From: Verrucomicrobiales bacterium
Lineage (GTDB): Bacteria; Verrucomicrobiota; Verrucomicrobiia; Limisphaerales; JAYPXF01
Direction: 5' to 3'
Length of the DNA stretch: 64,000 nt
Assembly: GCA_002715965.1 (NCBI GenBank)
Contig: PBAL01000023.1
Coordinates: 32,866-96,865 of the forward strand
Shown: piece by piece, positions 43,569 to 53,295 of the stretch
Numbering within the stretch: the first letter of the stretch is position 1
How the letters are laid out: each line of letters begins with the position of its first letter
Translations under genes and position numbers: made by a program
The notes under the pieces: generated by a model
What the model was told of the DNA's origin: nothing
Database searches by the model: none
What the model saw: only the letters and a program-made list of their open reading frames with translations

Positions 43569-44717
43569 ATGAAAACCATCTCCATCAGTTCAGCTTTTGT
43601 GCTCGCGGCTTCCTTGCTGGTCCCGACTCAATCCCTGCTGGCAGCCGGAAAACCTGGTATCGGCAGCTGGTCAATGTTCCGTGGCCAGCCGAATCTTGCC
43701 GGAATCTCCCACACCAAGCTTTCCACCAAACTGAAGCTCAAGTGGAACTACAAGACCGGCGCTGAGGTGAAATCATCCCCGTCAGTGGCCAACGGGCGGG
43801 TGTTCGTCGGTTCCTATGACGAACACCTTCACGCGATCGATTTCAAGACCGGCAAGGGAGTGTGGAAATTCAAGACTGATGGAGGGGTGGAGTCTTCGCC
43901 GTTGATATTTGATGGGAAGGTGTTTTTCGGATCCGAAGACGGGCGTGCCTTTGCGCTGGAGGAAGCAACCGGCAAGAAGGTTTGGGAATACCAGACGGAG
44001 GATAAGATTCTGGGAGCACCGAACTGGGTCAAGAATCCAAAGGGTGGCGCACCGTGGATTCTGATGGGCGGCTATGATTATTTCCTCTACTGCTTCGATT
44101 CCAGAACCGGCAAAACGAATTGGACCTACGAAACCGGCAATTACATCAACGGCTCGCCCGCCGTCGAACCGGAACTGGGCGTGACGGCATTTGGCGGCTG
44201 CGATGCAATCCTGCACGTCATCAACGTTGAGACCGGTGCTAAGGCCAAGGAGATTGAAGCCGGCGCGTATGTTGCCGGATCGGCCGCGCTGGTCGATGCG
44301 AAAGCCTACTTCGGCCATTACGACAATGAATATGTCTGCATCGACCTGGAGAAAGGAACCAACTCGTGGAACTACAAGGATCGTTCCTTCGCGTATTTTT
44401 CCTCTCCGGCCGTGACGAAGGATCGAGTGATCTTTGGTGGACGCGACAAGCGCCTTCACTGCGTAGACCGGAAGACCGGCAAACAGGTCTGGACCTTCCA
44501 AACCCGTGGCAAGGTCGACAGCTCGCCGGTTGTCTGTGATGGCAAGGTGGTGGTCGGGTCGGAAGACGGCCGCGTTTACATCGTGTCGCTCGACAAAGGG
44601 AAAGAGCTCTGGAATTACGAGATCGGCGAAAGTACCACGAGTTCACCCGCGGTGGTGGACGGGCACATCGTGATCGGGGCCGACGACGGTCGCGTCTATT
44701 GCTTTGGCCCGAAGTGA
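43569..44717 (+). CDS. Exported PQQ-binding-like beta-propeller protein
   Basis: A 382-residue exported protein. The start is the ATG at 43569, giving a signal peptide that ends at SLLAAG near residue 28. The rest is a beta-propeller of PQQ/YncE-like repeats, each with a pattern like VFVGSYDEHLHAID or VIFGGRDKRLHCVD and a Trp-x-F/Y strand such as GVWKFKTDGGVESSP. No catalytic residues of quinoprotein dehydrogenases are seen, and PQQ genes are absent, so a binding or scaffolding role is more likely than alcohol oxidation. It ends 14 bp before the HemN-like gene. Confidence 0.8.
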   Translation: MKTISISSAFVLAASLLVPTQSLLAAGKPGIGSWSMFRGQPNLAGISHTKLSTKLKLKWNYKTGAEVKSSPSVANGRVFVGSYDEHLHAIDFKTGKGVWKFKTDGGVESSPLIFDGKVFFGSEDGRAFALEEATGKKVWEYQTEDKILGAPNWVKNPKGGAPWILMGGYDYFLYCFDSRTGKTNWTYETGNYINGSPAVEPELGVTAFGGCDAILHVINVETGAKAKEIEAGAYVAGSAALVDAKAYFGHYDNEYVCIDLEKGTNSWNYKDRSFAYFSSPAVTKDRVIFGGRDKRLHCVDRKTGKQVWTFQTRGKVDSSPVVCDGKVVVGSEDGRVYIVSLDKGKELWNYEIGESTTSSPAVVDGHIVIGADDGRVYCFGPK

Positions 44718-44731
44718 AACGATATTGACCC

Positions 44732-46075
44732 ATGAGCACTGCCACCACGGAAACGCCGAATCCCAAGCCCGCGCTCGAAACGCAGACCACTGCGGGGAAC
44801 TACTTTGTTTCCAATTACCCTCCCTTTTCGTTCTGGAAGCCCGACTACGTGCCGGGATTGATGGAAGCGATCGAGCGCCCTCCCGAGCCGGATACTCCAC
44901 TTGGCGTTTACGTCCACATCCCCTTCTGCCGCAAGCGTTGTCACTTCTGTTACTTCAAGGTTTACACGGACAAGGATTCGTCGGAAATCCGTGCTTATAC
45001 CTCTGCGGTGAGACGCGAGCTGGAGACCTACGCCAGCAAACCCTTCATTGGCGGTCGCAAACCGAACTTCGTCTACTTTGGTGGAGGCACGCCAAGCTAC
45101 TTGTCGGTGAATCAGCTGCGAGAACTCACCGACGCCATGAAGGAAGTCCTGCCCTGGGACGAGGCGGAGGAAGTTGCCTTTGAAGCCGAGCCTGGGACGC
45201 TCACCAAGCACAAGCTGGAGGCGATTCGAGAGATCGGTGTGACGCGCCTGAGCCTGGGCGTCGAAAACCTCGATGATCGAATATTGGAACTCAACGGTCG
45301 CGCACATCGGAGCAAGGAGATCAAGCGCGCCTATGGTTTCGCGCGTGAATTCGGTTTTGATCACATCAACATCGATCTGATCGCCGGGATGCTGGAAGAG
45401 ACCGAGGACAACTGGAAGGACGTGATCCGCCAGACCGTCGACCTCGCGCCGGACTGCATCACCATCTACGAGATGGAGATTCCGTATAATACGACGATCT
45501 ATCAGCGCATGAAGGCCGAGGGCAAACTGATCGCGCCTGTCGCAGATTGGGAGACCAAGCGCCGTTGGGTCGATTACGCCTACAAAGAACTGGAAAACGC
45601 CGGCTACACCGTGACCAGCGCTTACACTGCGGTGAAAGATCCGGAGAAGACCAAGTTCGTCTACCGCGATCGACTGTGGGAAGGCGCGGATCTGCTCTCG
45701 GTTGGCGTGGCTTCCTTCGGTCACATCGGCGGCACGCATTACCAGAACCATCACGAGTTCGATCCGTATGTTGAGCGCGTGAACAAAGACGAGTTACCAA
45801 TTTATCGCGCGTTGACGCCAAGCGCGGATGAACGATTGATCCGTGAGTTCATTCTGCAGATGAAACTCGGCCATCTTTCGCTGGGATATTTTGAGGAGAA
45901 GTTTGGAGTGGATTCAAAGACACGGTTTGCCGAGCCGCTCCAGCGATTGAAAGACTGGGGCTTCCTCACCATCGACGGCGATCGCCTGGAGATCAACCGC
46001 GAGGGCTTGCTCCAGGTGGACAAGCTGCTTCACGAATTCTTTTTGCCAGAGCACCTGAACAAGCGATACGCCTGA
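44732..46075 (+). CDS. HemN/HemW-like class C radical SAM enzyme
   Basis: A 447-residue radical SAM protein of the coproporphyrinogen-oxidase-like group. The cluster motif VHIPFCRKRCHFCYF holds Cys69, Cys73 and Cys76 for the [4Fe-4S] cluster that cleaves SAM. FGGGTPSYLS near residue 112, SLGVENLDDRILELNGRAH near 175 and DHINIDLIAGMLEET near 210 are family blocks. The residue after the third Cys is Tyr, where HemN and HemW usually have Asp or Gly. The C-terminal HemN-type domain is present. Genuine HemN is unlikely because the neighbours are not heme genes. Methyl transfer or heme-chaperone-like activity are alternatives. It overlaps the next gene by one base. Confidence 0.8.
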   Translation: MSTATTETPNPKPALETQTTAGNYFVSNYPPFSFWKPDYVPGLMEAIERPPEPDTPLGVYVHIPFCRKRCHFCYFKVYTDKDSSEIRAYTSAVRRELETYASKPFIGGRKPNFVYFGGGTPSYLSVNQLRELTDAMKEVLPWDEAEEVAFEAEPGTLTKHKLEAIREIGVTRLSLGVENLDDRILELNGRAHRSKEIKRAYGFAREFGFDHINIDLIAGMLEETEDNWKDVIRQTVDLAPDCITIYEMEIPYNTTIYQRMKAEGKLIAPVADWETKRRWVDYAYKELENAGYTVTSAYTAVKDPEKTKFVYRDRLWEGADLLSVGVASFGHIGGTHYQNHHEFDPYVERVNKDELPIYRALTPSADERLIREFILQMKLGHLSLGYFEEKFGVDSKTRFAEPLQRLKDWGFLTIDGDRLEINREGLLQVDKLLHEFFLPEHLNKRYA

Positions 46076-46644
46076 TGTCCGAACCGATCATCGAACAGTC
46101 ACAGGTCTTGCCCTATGCGTATCCATTGGATGACTTTTACGCGCAACAGGGAATGACCTTGCCGCCGATTGACTCGGTTGATGGCTCCGAACTACCCGAG
46201 CCATACAAGAGTTTGCTGGTTCATGGAAACGACATGACCCCGACGCTGGAGAGCTACCACGGAGGTCACATCCACGTGACAGTCATGCGTCGGCAGACGA
46301 GGGGCGATTTTTATTATCGCGAGGTCGTTCTCATGCGCGACACCGATGACGCGCCGGTTGAGTTTGGCGCGATCAAGATCAACCTCGGATTTTTCCCAAC
46401 GCTCGCCCGGCAGGACATCCTCTCAGAGCGTCTGCCCTTGGGGCGAATTCTTGCGGAACGGAAGATCAAGCACGCCAGCCGCCCCAGGGCCTACCTCCGC
46501 ATCCAGTCCGACGACTTCATCAACAAGGCCCTTCAGATGGAAGGCGAACACACGTTATACGGTCGTCGCAATACCCTGTGGACGCCGGAGAACAAATCAC
46601 TGGCGGAGATAGTTGAGATCCTCCCCATCGAACCCAGGGCCTGA
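46075..46644 (+). CDS. Chorismate-lyase-like (UbiC fold) protein
   Basis: A 189-residue cytoplasmic protein matching the UbiC/chorismate pyruvate-lyase-like fold. The blocks LLVHGNDMTPTLESYHGG near residue 49, DFYYREVVLMRD near 79 and LPLGRILAERKIKHASRPRA near 121 follow the family order (D-M-T-x-x-L-E, R-x-V-x-L, P-L-G-x-I-L). UbiC releases pyruvate from chorismate to give 4-hydroxybenzoate. A Glu equivalent to the UbiC catalytic Glu cannot be assigned with certainty, so a different aryl chemistry is possible. It is coupled by a 1-bp overlap to the radical SAM gene. Confidence 0.65.
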   Translation: MSEPIIEQSQVLPYAYPLDDFYAQQGMTLPPIDSVDGSELPEPYKSLLVHGNDMTPTLESYHGGHIHVTVMRRQTRGDFYYREVVLMRDTDDAPVEFGAIKINLGFFPTLARQDILSERLPLGRILAERKIKHASRPRAYLRIQSDDFINKALQMEGEHTLYGRRNTLWTPENKSLAEIVEILPIEPRA

Positions 46645-46653
46645 TTTGCCTTT

Positions 46654-46673
46654 CGCCCGTTCGCGGGCGGTTT
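46654..46673 (+). terminator. UUCG-capped hairpin before the flavoprotein gene
   Basis: CGCCCG - TTCG - CGGGCG (46654-46669) is a perfect 6-bp stem with the extra-stable TTCG tetraloop, followed by GTTTCC. It ends 7 bp before the first possible ATG of the flavoprotein gene. The T-run is short, so it may pause or attenuate transcription more than end it. Confidence 0.5.
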
Positions 46674-46679
46674 CCACGC

Positions 46680-46724
46680 ATGAACATTGAAGACATGAAC
46701 ATTGAAGACATGAACATTGAAGAC
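46680..46724 (+). repeat. Triplicated 15-bp start-codon repeat
   Basis: The 15-mer ATGAACATTGAAGAC occurs three times in perfect tandem at 46680-46694, 46695-46709 and 46710-46724, then the sequence becomes GGATATGAC. Each unit encodes MNIED and carries its own ATG, so the flavoprotein has three equivalent candidate starts. The body of the protein, DVIIIGAGPAG, begins a few residues after the third copy. Confidence 0.9.
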
Positions 46725-47984
46725 GGATATGACGTGATCATCATCGGGGCTGGTCCCGCCGGTTGTTCGGCGGCCTCCATCCTCGCGGAGCACGGGCACA
46801 GGCCGCTGGTATTGGAGCGCGAAAAGTTTCCGCGCTATCACGTCGGCGAATCGCTGATTCCGTTCACCTACCAGCCGATGGAGCGACTTGGAATCATTCC
46901 GTTGATGAAGGACTCGGCCTTCGTGAAGAAGTTCAGCGTTCAGTTTGTCGCGCCTTCGGGCAAGGCAAGTCAGCCGTTCTACTTCTGGACGCGCTACGAC
47001 AAGGAAACGGTTGCTCAGAGCTGGCAGGTTTTTCGTTCCGAGTTCGATCACCTGCTCATGAACCACGCGCGCGATCGAGGAGCCGAGGTGCGCGAAGAGA
47101 TGACGGTGAAGTCGCTGCTCCGTGATGATGACAGTGAGCGCGTGACCGGTGTGCTTGCCGTGGACAATGACGGAAACGGAACCGAATTCCGCGCACCGAT
47201 GACCTTGGATTGCACCGGCAAAGAGGCGTTTGCAGCAGTGCGAAACGGTTGGCGGAAGAAAGATCCTTTCCTCAATAAAATCGCTGTCTGGACTTACTAC
47301 AAAGGTGCCAAGCGCGATGAAGGCTATGACGAAGGCCAGACCACGGTCGCATTCATCCCCGAGAAGGGCTGGTTCTGGCACATCCCCCTGCACGACGATC
47401 GAGTGAGTGTGGGCGTGGTTGCCGAGGGTAAGTACCTCTCTCGCGACAAGGTCAGGAAACCGAAGGACATCTTCGAACGCGAGATTGATGAAAACCAGTG
47501 GATCAGGGAATACCTCAAAGACGGTGAGCAATTCGGCCCGCACTACGTCACCAGCGAATACTCTTTTCATTCCCAGCACTGCGGCAGCGAAGGATTGCTG
47601 CTTGTCGGCGATGCGTTCTGTTTCCTCGATCCGGTCTTTTCATCCGGACTCATGCTCGCGCTCAAGAGCGGTGTCATGGCTGGCGACGCCGTACACGAAG
47701 CTCTCGCAGCGAACGACTTTTCACCCGCGCGATTCGGCGATTATGCGAAATCACTGCGTGAAGGAATTGAGAACATGCGCAAGCTCGTCTACGCGTTTTA
47801 CGAGCCCGGGTTCTCGTTCAAGAAGGTAATCGACAAGTATCCGGACATGGCCGGCGACATCACGGACTGTCTGTCAGGTGATGTGAACAAGGACTTCAGT
47901 CAATTGTGGGATGCGATCGCTGAATTCGCGCCCGTTCCCGATCCACTCGACGTGGGAATGCCCAAGGAAGCCGCCATGGCGTAG
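46680..47984 (+). CDS. Flavin-dependent halogenase-like oxidoreductase
   Basis: A 434-residue flavoprotein (424 or 429 residues if a later repeat start is used). FAD-binding GxGxxG is IIIGAGPAGCSAASIL near residues 21-36. FPRYHVGESLIPF near 54-66 and the WxWxIP-type motif GWFWHIP near 223-229 are features of the flavin-dependent halogenase family; GDAFCFLDPVFSSGLMLALK near 310 completes the FAD site. The halogenase active-site Lys could not be assigned, so hydroxylation or reduction are alternatives. The tandem start repeat precedes it. It is probably part of the aryl group with its neighbours. Confidence 0.75.
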   Translation: MNIEDMNIEDMNIEDGYDVIIIGAGPAGCSAASILAEHGHRPLVLEREKFPRYHVGESLIPFTYQPMERLGIIPLMKDSAFVKKFSVQFVAPSGKASQPFYFWTRYDKETVAQSWQVFRSEFDHLLMNHARDRGAEVREEMTVKSLLRDDDSERVTGVLAVDNDGNGTEFRAPMTLDCTGKEAFAAVRNGWRKKDPFLNKIAVWTYYKGAKRDEGYDEGQTTVAFIPEKGWFWHIPLHDDRVSVGVVAEGKYLSRDKVRKPKDIFEREIDENQWIREYLKDGEQFGPHYVTSEYSFHSQHCGSEGLLLVGDAFCFLDPVFSSGLMLALKSGVMAGDAVHEALAANDFSPARFGDYAKSLREGIENMRKLVYAFYEPGFSFKKVIDKYPDMAGDITDCLSGDVNKDFSQLWDAIAEFAPVPDPLDVGMPKEAAMA

Positions 47985-47998
47985 CGCACGACCCGCGA

Positions 47999-49315
47999 AT
48001 GAACATCGTTCAAATCACACCGGGTGCCGGGGGGATGTATTGCGGGAATTGCTTCCGCGACAACGCGATGGTCGCTGAGTTGCGCAAGCTCGGTCACGAG
48101 ACCCTGATGGTTCCCCTTTACCTCCCGATGACCCTGGAAGAGGAAGATCAAAGCACGGGCACGCCAATTTTTTTCAGCGGCATCAACGTCTACTTGGAAC
48201 AGAAGATCCCCTTTTTTCGCCATGCGCCCAACTGGCTTCACAAGCTCCTCGCCTCGGAAAAACTCCTGAATCTGGCCGGCAAACAGGCCGCCAAGACACG
48301 CGCGGAGGACGTTGGTGATCTCACGCTCTCCATGTTGCGAGGCGAAGAAGGCAACCAGGCTCGCGAACTCGATGAACTCATTGCCTTCCTGAAGTCTGAC
48401 ACCAAACCCGACGTCGTCTGTCTATCCAACGCAATGCTCGTTGGTTTCGCGCGCAAGCTGAAATCCGAACTCGGCTGCCTCGTCGTCTGCCAGCTTCAGG
48501 GCGAAGATGCGTTTCTCGATTCCATGCACGAGGCGGATCGCAAAGCAGTCTGGGCAACTCTCACTGAACGGGCTTCGGACGTGGATCTCTTCATCGCGCC
48601 TAGCCAGTATTTCGCCGACAACATGGCGCGTCGACTTTCACTGCCAACCGAGCAACTGGCCGTCGTATACAACGGAATCAACCTCGAGGGTTACCTCGTC
48701 GAGAACCCTTCGGCCGACCTGTCCGCACCGGTGCTCGGTTACTTCGCCCGCATGTGCGAAGAAAAGGGTCTTCATCTGCTCGTGGAGACTTTCATCGAAC
48801 TCAAGCGACGCGAAGCCACAAAGCACATGAAGCTGAAGGTCGGTGGAGGCTGCGGACCCGGCGACCAAAAATACGTCGATCGTCTTCGCTCGCACCTCTG
48901 CTTGGAAGGAGTGCTGAAGGACGTGTCGTTTCACCCAAACCTGGATCGACCCGCCAAGCAGGAGTTCCTCAAGTCATTGAGCATCTTTTCCGTGCCCGCA
49001 CTCTACGGCGAGGCGTTCGGCCTTTACCTCGCCGAAGCCATGGCCGCTGGAGTTCCCGTGGTGCAACCGCGACATGCTGCTTTTCCTGAGATCGTTGATG
49101 TCTCCGGCGCCGGCCTTGTTGCCGAACCCAACGCCGGTTCGCTGGCTGACGAAATTGAGAAACTGCTCGGCAATGAAAACCGATTCCACGCCCTGCAAAA
49201 GAACGCCGTGAAGACCGCGAAGGAAAAATTCAACGTCGGCGCCATGGCCCGTTCCATGGTCGAGACCTTTGAGAAAGCGTCGTTGACAAAGAATAATCAG
49301 CCGGTCTCTGCCTGA
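47999..49315 (+). CDS. Glycosyltransferase family 4
   Basis: A 438-residue GT-B glycosyltransferase. The N terminus MNIVQITPGAGGMYCGNCFRD carries the acceptor-domain glycine loop. The C-terminal donor domain has VLGYFARMCEEKGLHLLVE near 242 and the retaining E-x7-E motif YGEAFGLYLAEAMAAGVPVV near 335-354. It would add sugar from a nucleotide donor to a lipid, phenol or glycan. It begins 14 bp after the flavoprotein gene and is followed 22 bp later by the thioesterase, so co-transcription is likely. Confidence 0.85.
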   Translation: MNIVQITPGAGGMYCGNCFRDNAMVAELRKLGHETLMVPLYLPMTLEEEDQSTGTPIFFSGINVYLEQKIPFFRHAPNWLHKLLASEKLLNLAGKQAAKTRAEDVGDLTLSMLRGEEGNQARELDELIAFLKSDTKPDVVCLSNAMLVGFARKLKSELGCLVVCQLQGEDAFLDSMHEADRKAVWATLTERASDVDLFIAPSQYFADNMARRLSLPTEQLAVVYNGINLEGYLVENPSADLSAPVLGYFARMCEEKGLHLLVETFIELKRREATKHMKLKVGGGCGPGDQKYVDRLRSHLCLEGVLKDVSFHPNLDRPAKQEFLKSLSIFSVPALYGEAFGLYLAEAMAAGVPVVQPRHAAFPEIVDVSGAGLVAEPNAGSLADEIEKLLGNENRFHALQKNAVKTAKEKFNVGAMARSMVETFEKASLTKNNQPVSA

Positions 49316-49337
49316 AACCTATCATCGCTCACACCCC

Positions 49338-49775
49338 ATGCCCCACGAACACAAAATCGTCCGACGCGTTGAGTTCTCCGAAACGGACATGGCGGGAATC
49401 GTTCACTTCTCCAACTACTTCCGCTTTGCCGAATCGGTGGAGCACGATTTTTTTCGAACGATTGGACATTCGATCGTCACGAAAACAACGGATCCACCGG
49501 TGGGATGGCCGCGCGTGCATGCGTCATTCGATTTTCAGGCGCCCCTGAGATTTGAGGATGAATTCGAAGTGCATCTTATGGTTGCGGAAAAGAAGAGCCG
49601 CACATTGAGCTATCAGATAATCGTGCGGAAACTCACCGATGGTGATCCCGTGGTTTGCGCGAAGGGAAAGCTGACGGTCGTGTGTGTCACCAGGGATTCC
49701 ACTGGCAAGATGTCCGCATCGGAGATTCCATCAGAGATCGCAGATCGAATTGAGGTTGCGCCAGAGCCTGGATGA
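49338..49775 (+). CDS. Hotdog-fold acyl-CoA thioesterase (4HBT-like)
   Basis: A 145-residue hotdog-fold thioesterase of the 4-hydroxybenzoyl-CoA/YbgC type. The catalytic Asp lies in FSETDMAGIVHFSNYFRF near residues 14-31 and the long helix follows in ESVEHDFFRTIG. The second half has SFDFQAPLRFEDEFEV and ends in strands with a hydrophobic core. It would release an acyl or aryl group from CoA or a carrier protein. It is the last gene of the same-strand group that includes a chorismate-lyase-like protein, which makes an aryl thioester an attractive substrate. The gene is intact. Confidence 0.85.
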   Translation: MPHEHKIVRRVEFSETDMAGIVHFSNYFRFAESVEHDFFRTIGHSIVTKTTDPPVGWPRVHASFDFQAPLRFEDEFEVHLMVAEKKSRTLSYQIIVRKLTDGDPVVCAKGKLTVVCVTRDSTGKMSASEIPSEIADRIEVAPEPG

Positions 49776-49850
49776 TCAGTGGTTAAAGAGGGCACGGTTT
49801 CGCATGCGTGATCGACACCGGTTTAACCGTTTAACCCTTCAACCAACCAA

Positions 49851-51023
49851 TCACTGCTTCCCCGGATTCTCGTACCAGACCACGTTCTGATTGAAGTGTC
49901 CGGCGAGGAGAACATCGAGATCCCCGTCATCGTCCAGGTCCACCAGCCTTATATCGTAGCTACCCTGACCAGTGCCGATGACGTGTTTCTTGAACTGTCC
50001 CTTGCCGTCGTTCTCGTACCACGCGCTGGTGCCCGTCGCGAGGTAGCCGCAGGTCGCGGCATCGGGATCGCCATCACCGTCAATGTCCCCGATTGCGAGG
50101 CTGTGCGGGCCGATGATATCAGGATCAACGTCGATGAGCTCGAAGCTTGGCCCCTTGAACCACAACGTTCCCTTGCCGTGTCCACGACTGGCGAAGAGAT
50201 CCATCGCGCCGTCGTTGTTCAGATCGACCGGGATGATGTTGCTCGCACCCGGCTCTTTAGATGACAGCATGTGCTTCTTCCAGAACTCGGTGGGGTTCTT
50301 CGGTTGTTCCCACCAGGCGAACCATTCACCGCCCGGAAACTTCTCCCCGCCCTTGGCACCGAAGGCGATGTCGCCCCGGCCGTCTCCGTTCAGATCTCCA
50401 AAGCCGGAATAATGGGAAGCTCCTGGTGCATCTCCGTCGGCGAAGATGTGCCGGATCCATTCCTGGGCAGAGAGCGGCTTTTTCGGAACACGCAGCCACG
50501 CTAGCGAATTGGCAAAGGGTGTGCCGCTCGCTCGACCAGAATTGGCGATGAGATCGAGTTTTCCATCTCGATCGACATCGGCGGTGATGAGGCAATGGGT
50601 GCCGAGAATCTTGTCGTCGACGATTCGCAGCGTCCATTTGTTCTCCAGAGGCCGCTTGGGACACTCCAACCAGAAGACAAGATTGTTGGATCCGATGTAG
50701 TCCTGGTCGCCGTCGTCATCCACGTCCATGAGCGTCGCGTGAATGCAGCCGGCCCGGAGCTTGCGTCCGCTGAGTTCTTTCGGGAATTCATAGACCTTGA
50801 GCCGCTTGCCTGCGTCGAGTGTCGGATACAGCCAGACCGCACCGCTGTGTGAGCAGATGGCGTCAATCTTCCCGTCGCGGTCGAAGTCGGAGGTGTTCAC
50901 ATCGTTCACCATTCCGCGCGTGTCGGTCCCGGGTTGAATGACGTGCTTCTTCCAGGCGGCCGGTGAGTTGATCGATACGAGCAAACTGAGAAGCAGAACA
51001 GATCGTCGAAGCCGGTGAGTCAT
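49851..51023 (-). CDS. Exported FG-GAP/VCBS-repeat propeller protein
   Basis: A 390-residue exported protein with integrin-like FG-GAP/VCBS repeats: DFDRDGKIDAICS, DVDDDGDQDYIG, DVDRDGKLDLIA, DLNGDGRGDIAFG, DLNNDGAMDLFA and DIDGDGDPDAATC. Each Asp-rich loop would bind calcium, giving a seven-bladed propeller. The ATG at 51023 begins a signal peptide (RRSVLLLSLLVSINS); the longer frame from 51173 spoils it. Such proteins are abundant in Verrucomicrobiota and Planctomycetota and probably bind sugars or surfaces. No catalytic site is evident. Confidence 0.8.
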   Translation of the reverse strand: MTHRLRRSVLLLSLLVSINSPAAWKKHVIQPGTDTRGMVNDVNTSDFDRDGKIDAICSHSGAVWLYPTLDAGKRLKVYEFPKELSGRKLRAGCIHATLMDVDDDGDQDYIGSNNLVFWLECPKRPLENKWTLRIVDDKILGTHCLITADVDRDGKLDLIANSGRASGTPFANSLAWLRVPKKPLSAQEWIRHIFADGDAPGASHYSGFGDLNGDGRGDIAFGAKGGEKFPGGEWFAWWEQPKNPTEFWKKHMLSSKEPGASNIIPVDLNNDGAMDLFASRGHGKGTLWFKGPSFELIDVDPDIIGPHSLAIGDIDGDGDPDAATCGYLATGTSAWYENDGKGQFKKHVIGTGQGSYDIRLVDLDDDGDLDVLLAGHFNQNVVWYENPGKQ

Positions 51024-51118
51024 GGATGGATGTGAACCCCATGCCGTTGGAATGACAAACAGTTTTCGCCATTTCGGCTTTACATCTCTGCAGAATCCGC
51101 TGCCCTTGGCGCTCAACC

Positions 51119-52615
<1,497 letters not shown>

Positions 52616-52761
52616 AGATTCCATTGTTCCGCCACCTCCTGTGGCACTTCCAAAATAGTCTCAACGATTAGGTAGCGATCCTGGGACGCGTTACTAAGGA
52701 CAGCCGTGCTCTCCTGAACGATAACCAACGCGTTCCAAATCAATGACTTGGAACCAATCGT

Positions 52762-53225
52762 ATGGAAGGGCTCAAGAGAATTCTATTGGCGGAAGATGAC
52801 CTGAACGGGATTGAGCTGACTCTGGCCGCATTGCGAGCGTTCAATCTCGCGAACGAAGCTCAGGTCGTGCATGACGGCGAAGAGTGTCTGGACTATCTCT
52901 ACCGTCGCGGAAAATTCAGCGATGTTCCCGACGGCAACCCGGCGGTTCTGTGCTGCTGGACTTGAAGATGCCAAAGGTCGGCGGGCTCGAAGTCCTCGAG
53001 AGCATCAGGAACGATCTCAAGTTGAAGTTCATCCCGGTAGTGATCACGACCTGTTCCAGGGAAGAAAGCGACCGGATCACGAGCTATGAATTGGGCACGA
53101 ATGCTTTTGTAGTCAAACCCATCGATGTCAAGGACTTCGTGGGGGCGATCAGCAAAGCCGGCAACTTCTTCGCGACCATCAACCAGGTCCCACCGGGAAC
53201 GGCGCCGGCTCTTCGCTGGAATTGA
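52762..53225 (+). pseudogene. Single-domain response regulator, interrupted by a 2-bp insertion
   Basis: A stand-alone receiver domain of the type paired with hybrid histidine kinases. It opens GLKRILLAEDDLNGIELTL with the acidic pair, runs to GKFSDVPDGNPA and is then shifted out of frame; the correct continuation, VLLDLKMPKVGGLEVLE, lies in another frame and holds the phospho-acceptor Asp. VVITTC and AFVVKPIDV (conserved Thr and Lys) follow. Two extra bases (CT, near 52948-52949) explain the shift. Without repair the product stops at 67 residues before the phosphorylation site and is inactive. No kinase gene is adjacent. Confidence 0.8.
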
Positions 53226-53295
53226 TCGTCGTTTCACGCGCTGAATTTAGAAATCGATTGCGAATTTCATGCCGACACTTATCGTCCGAGTCCTC

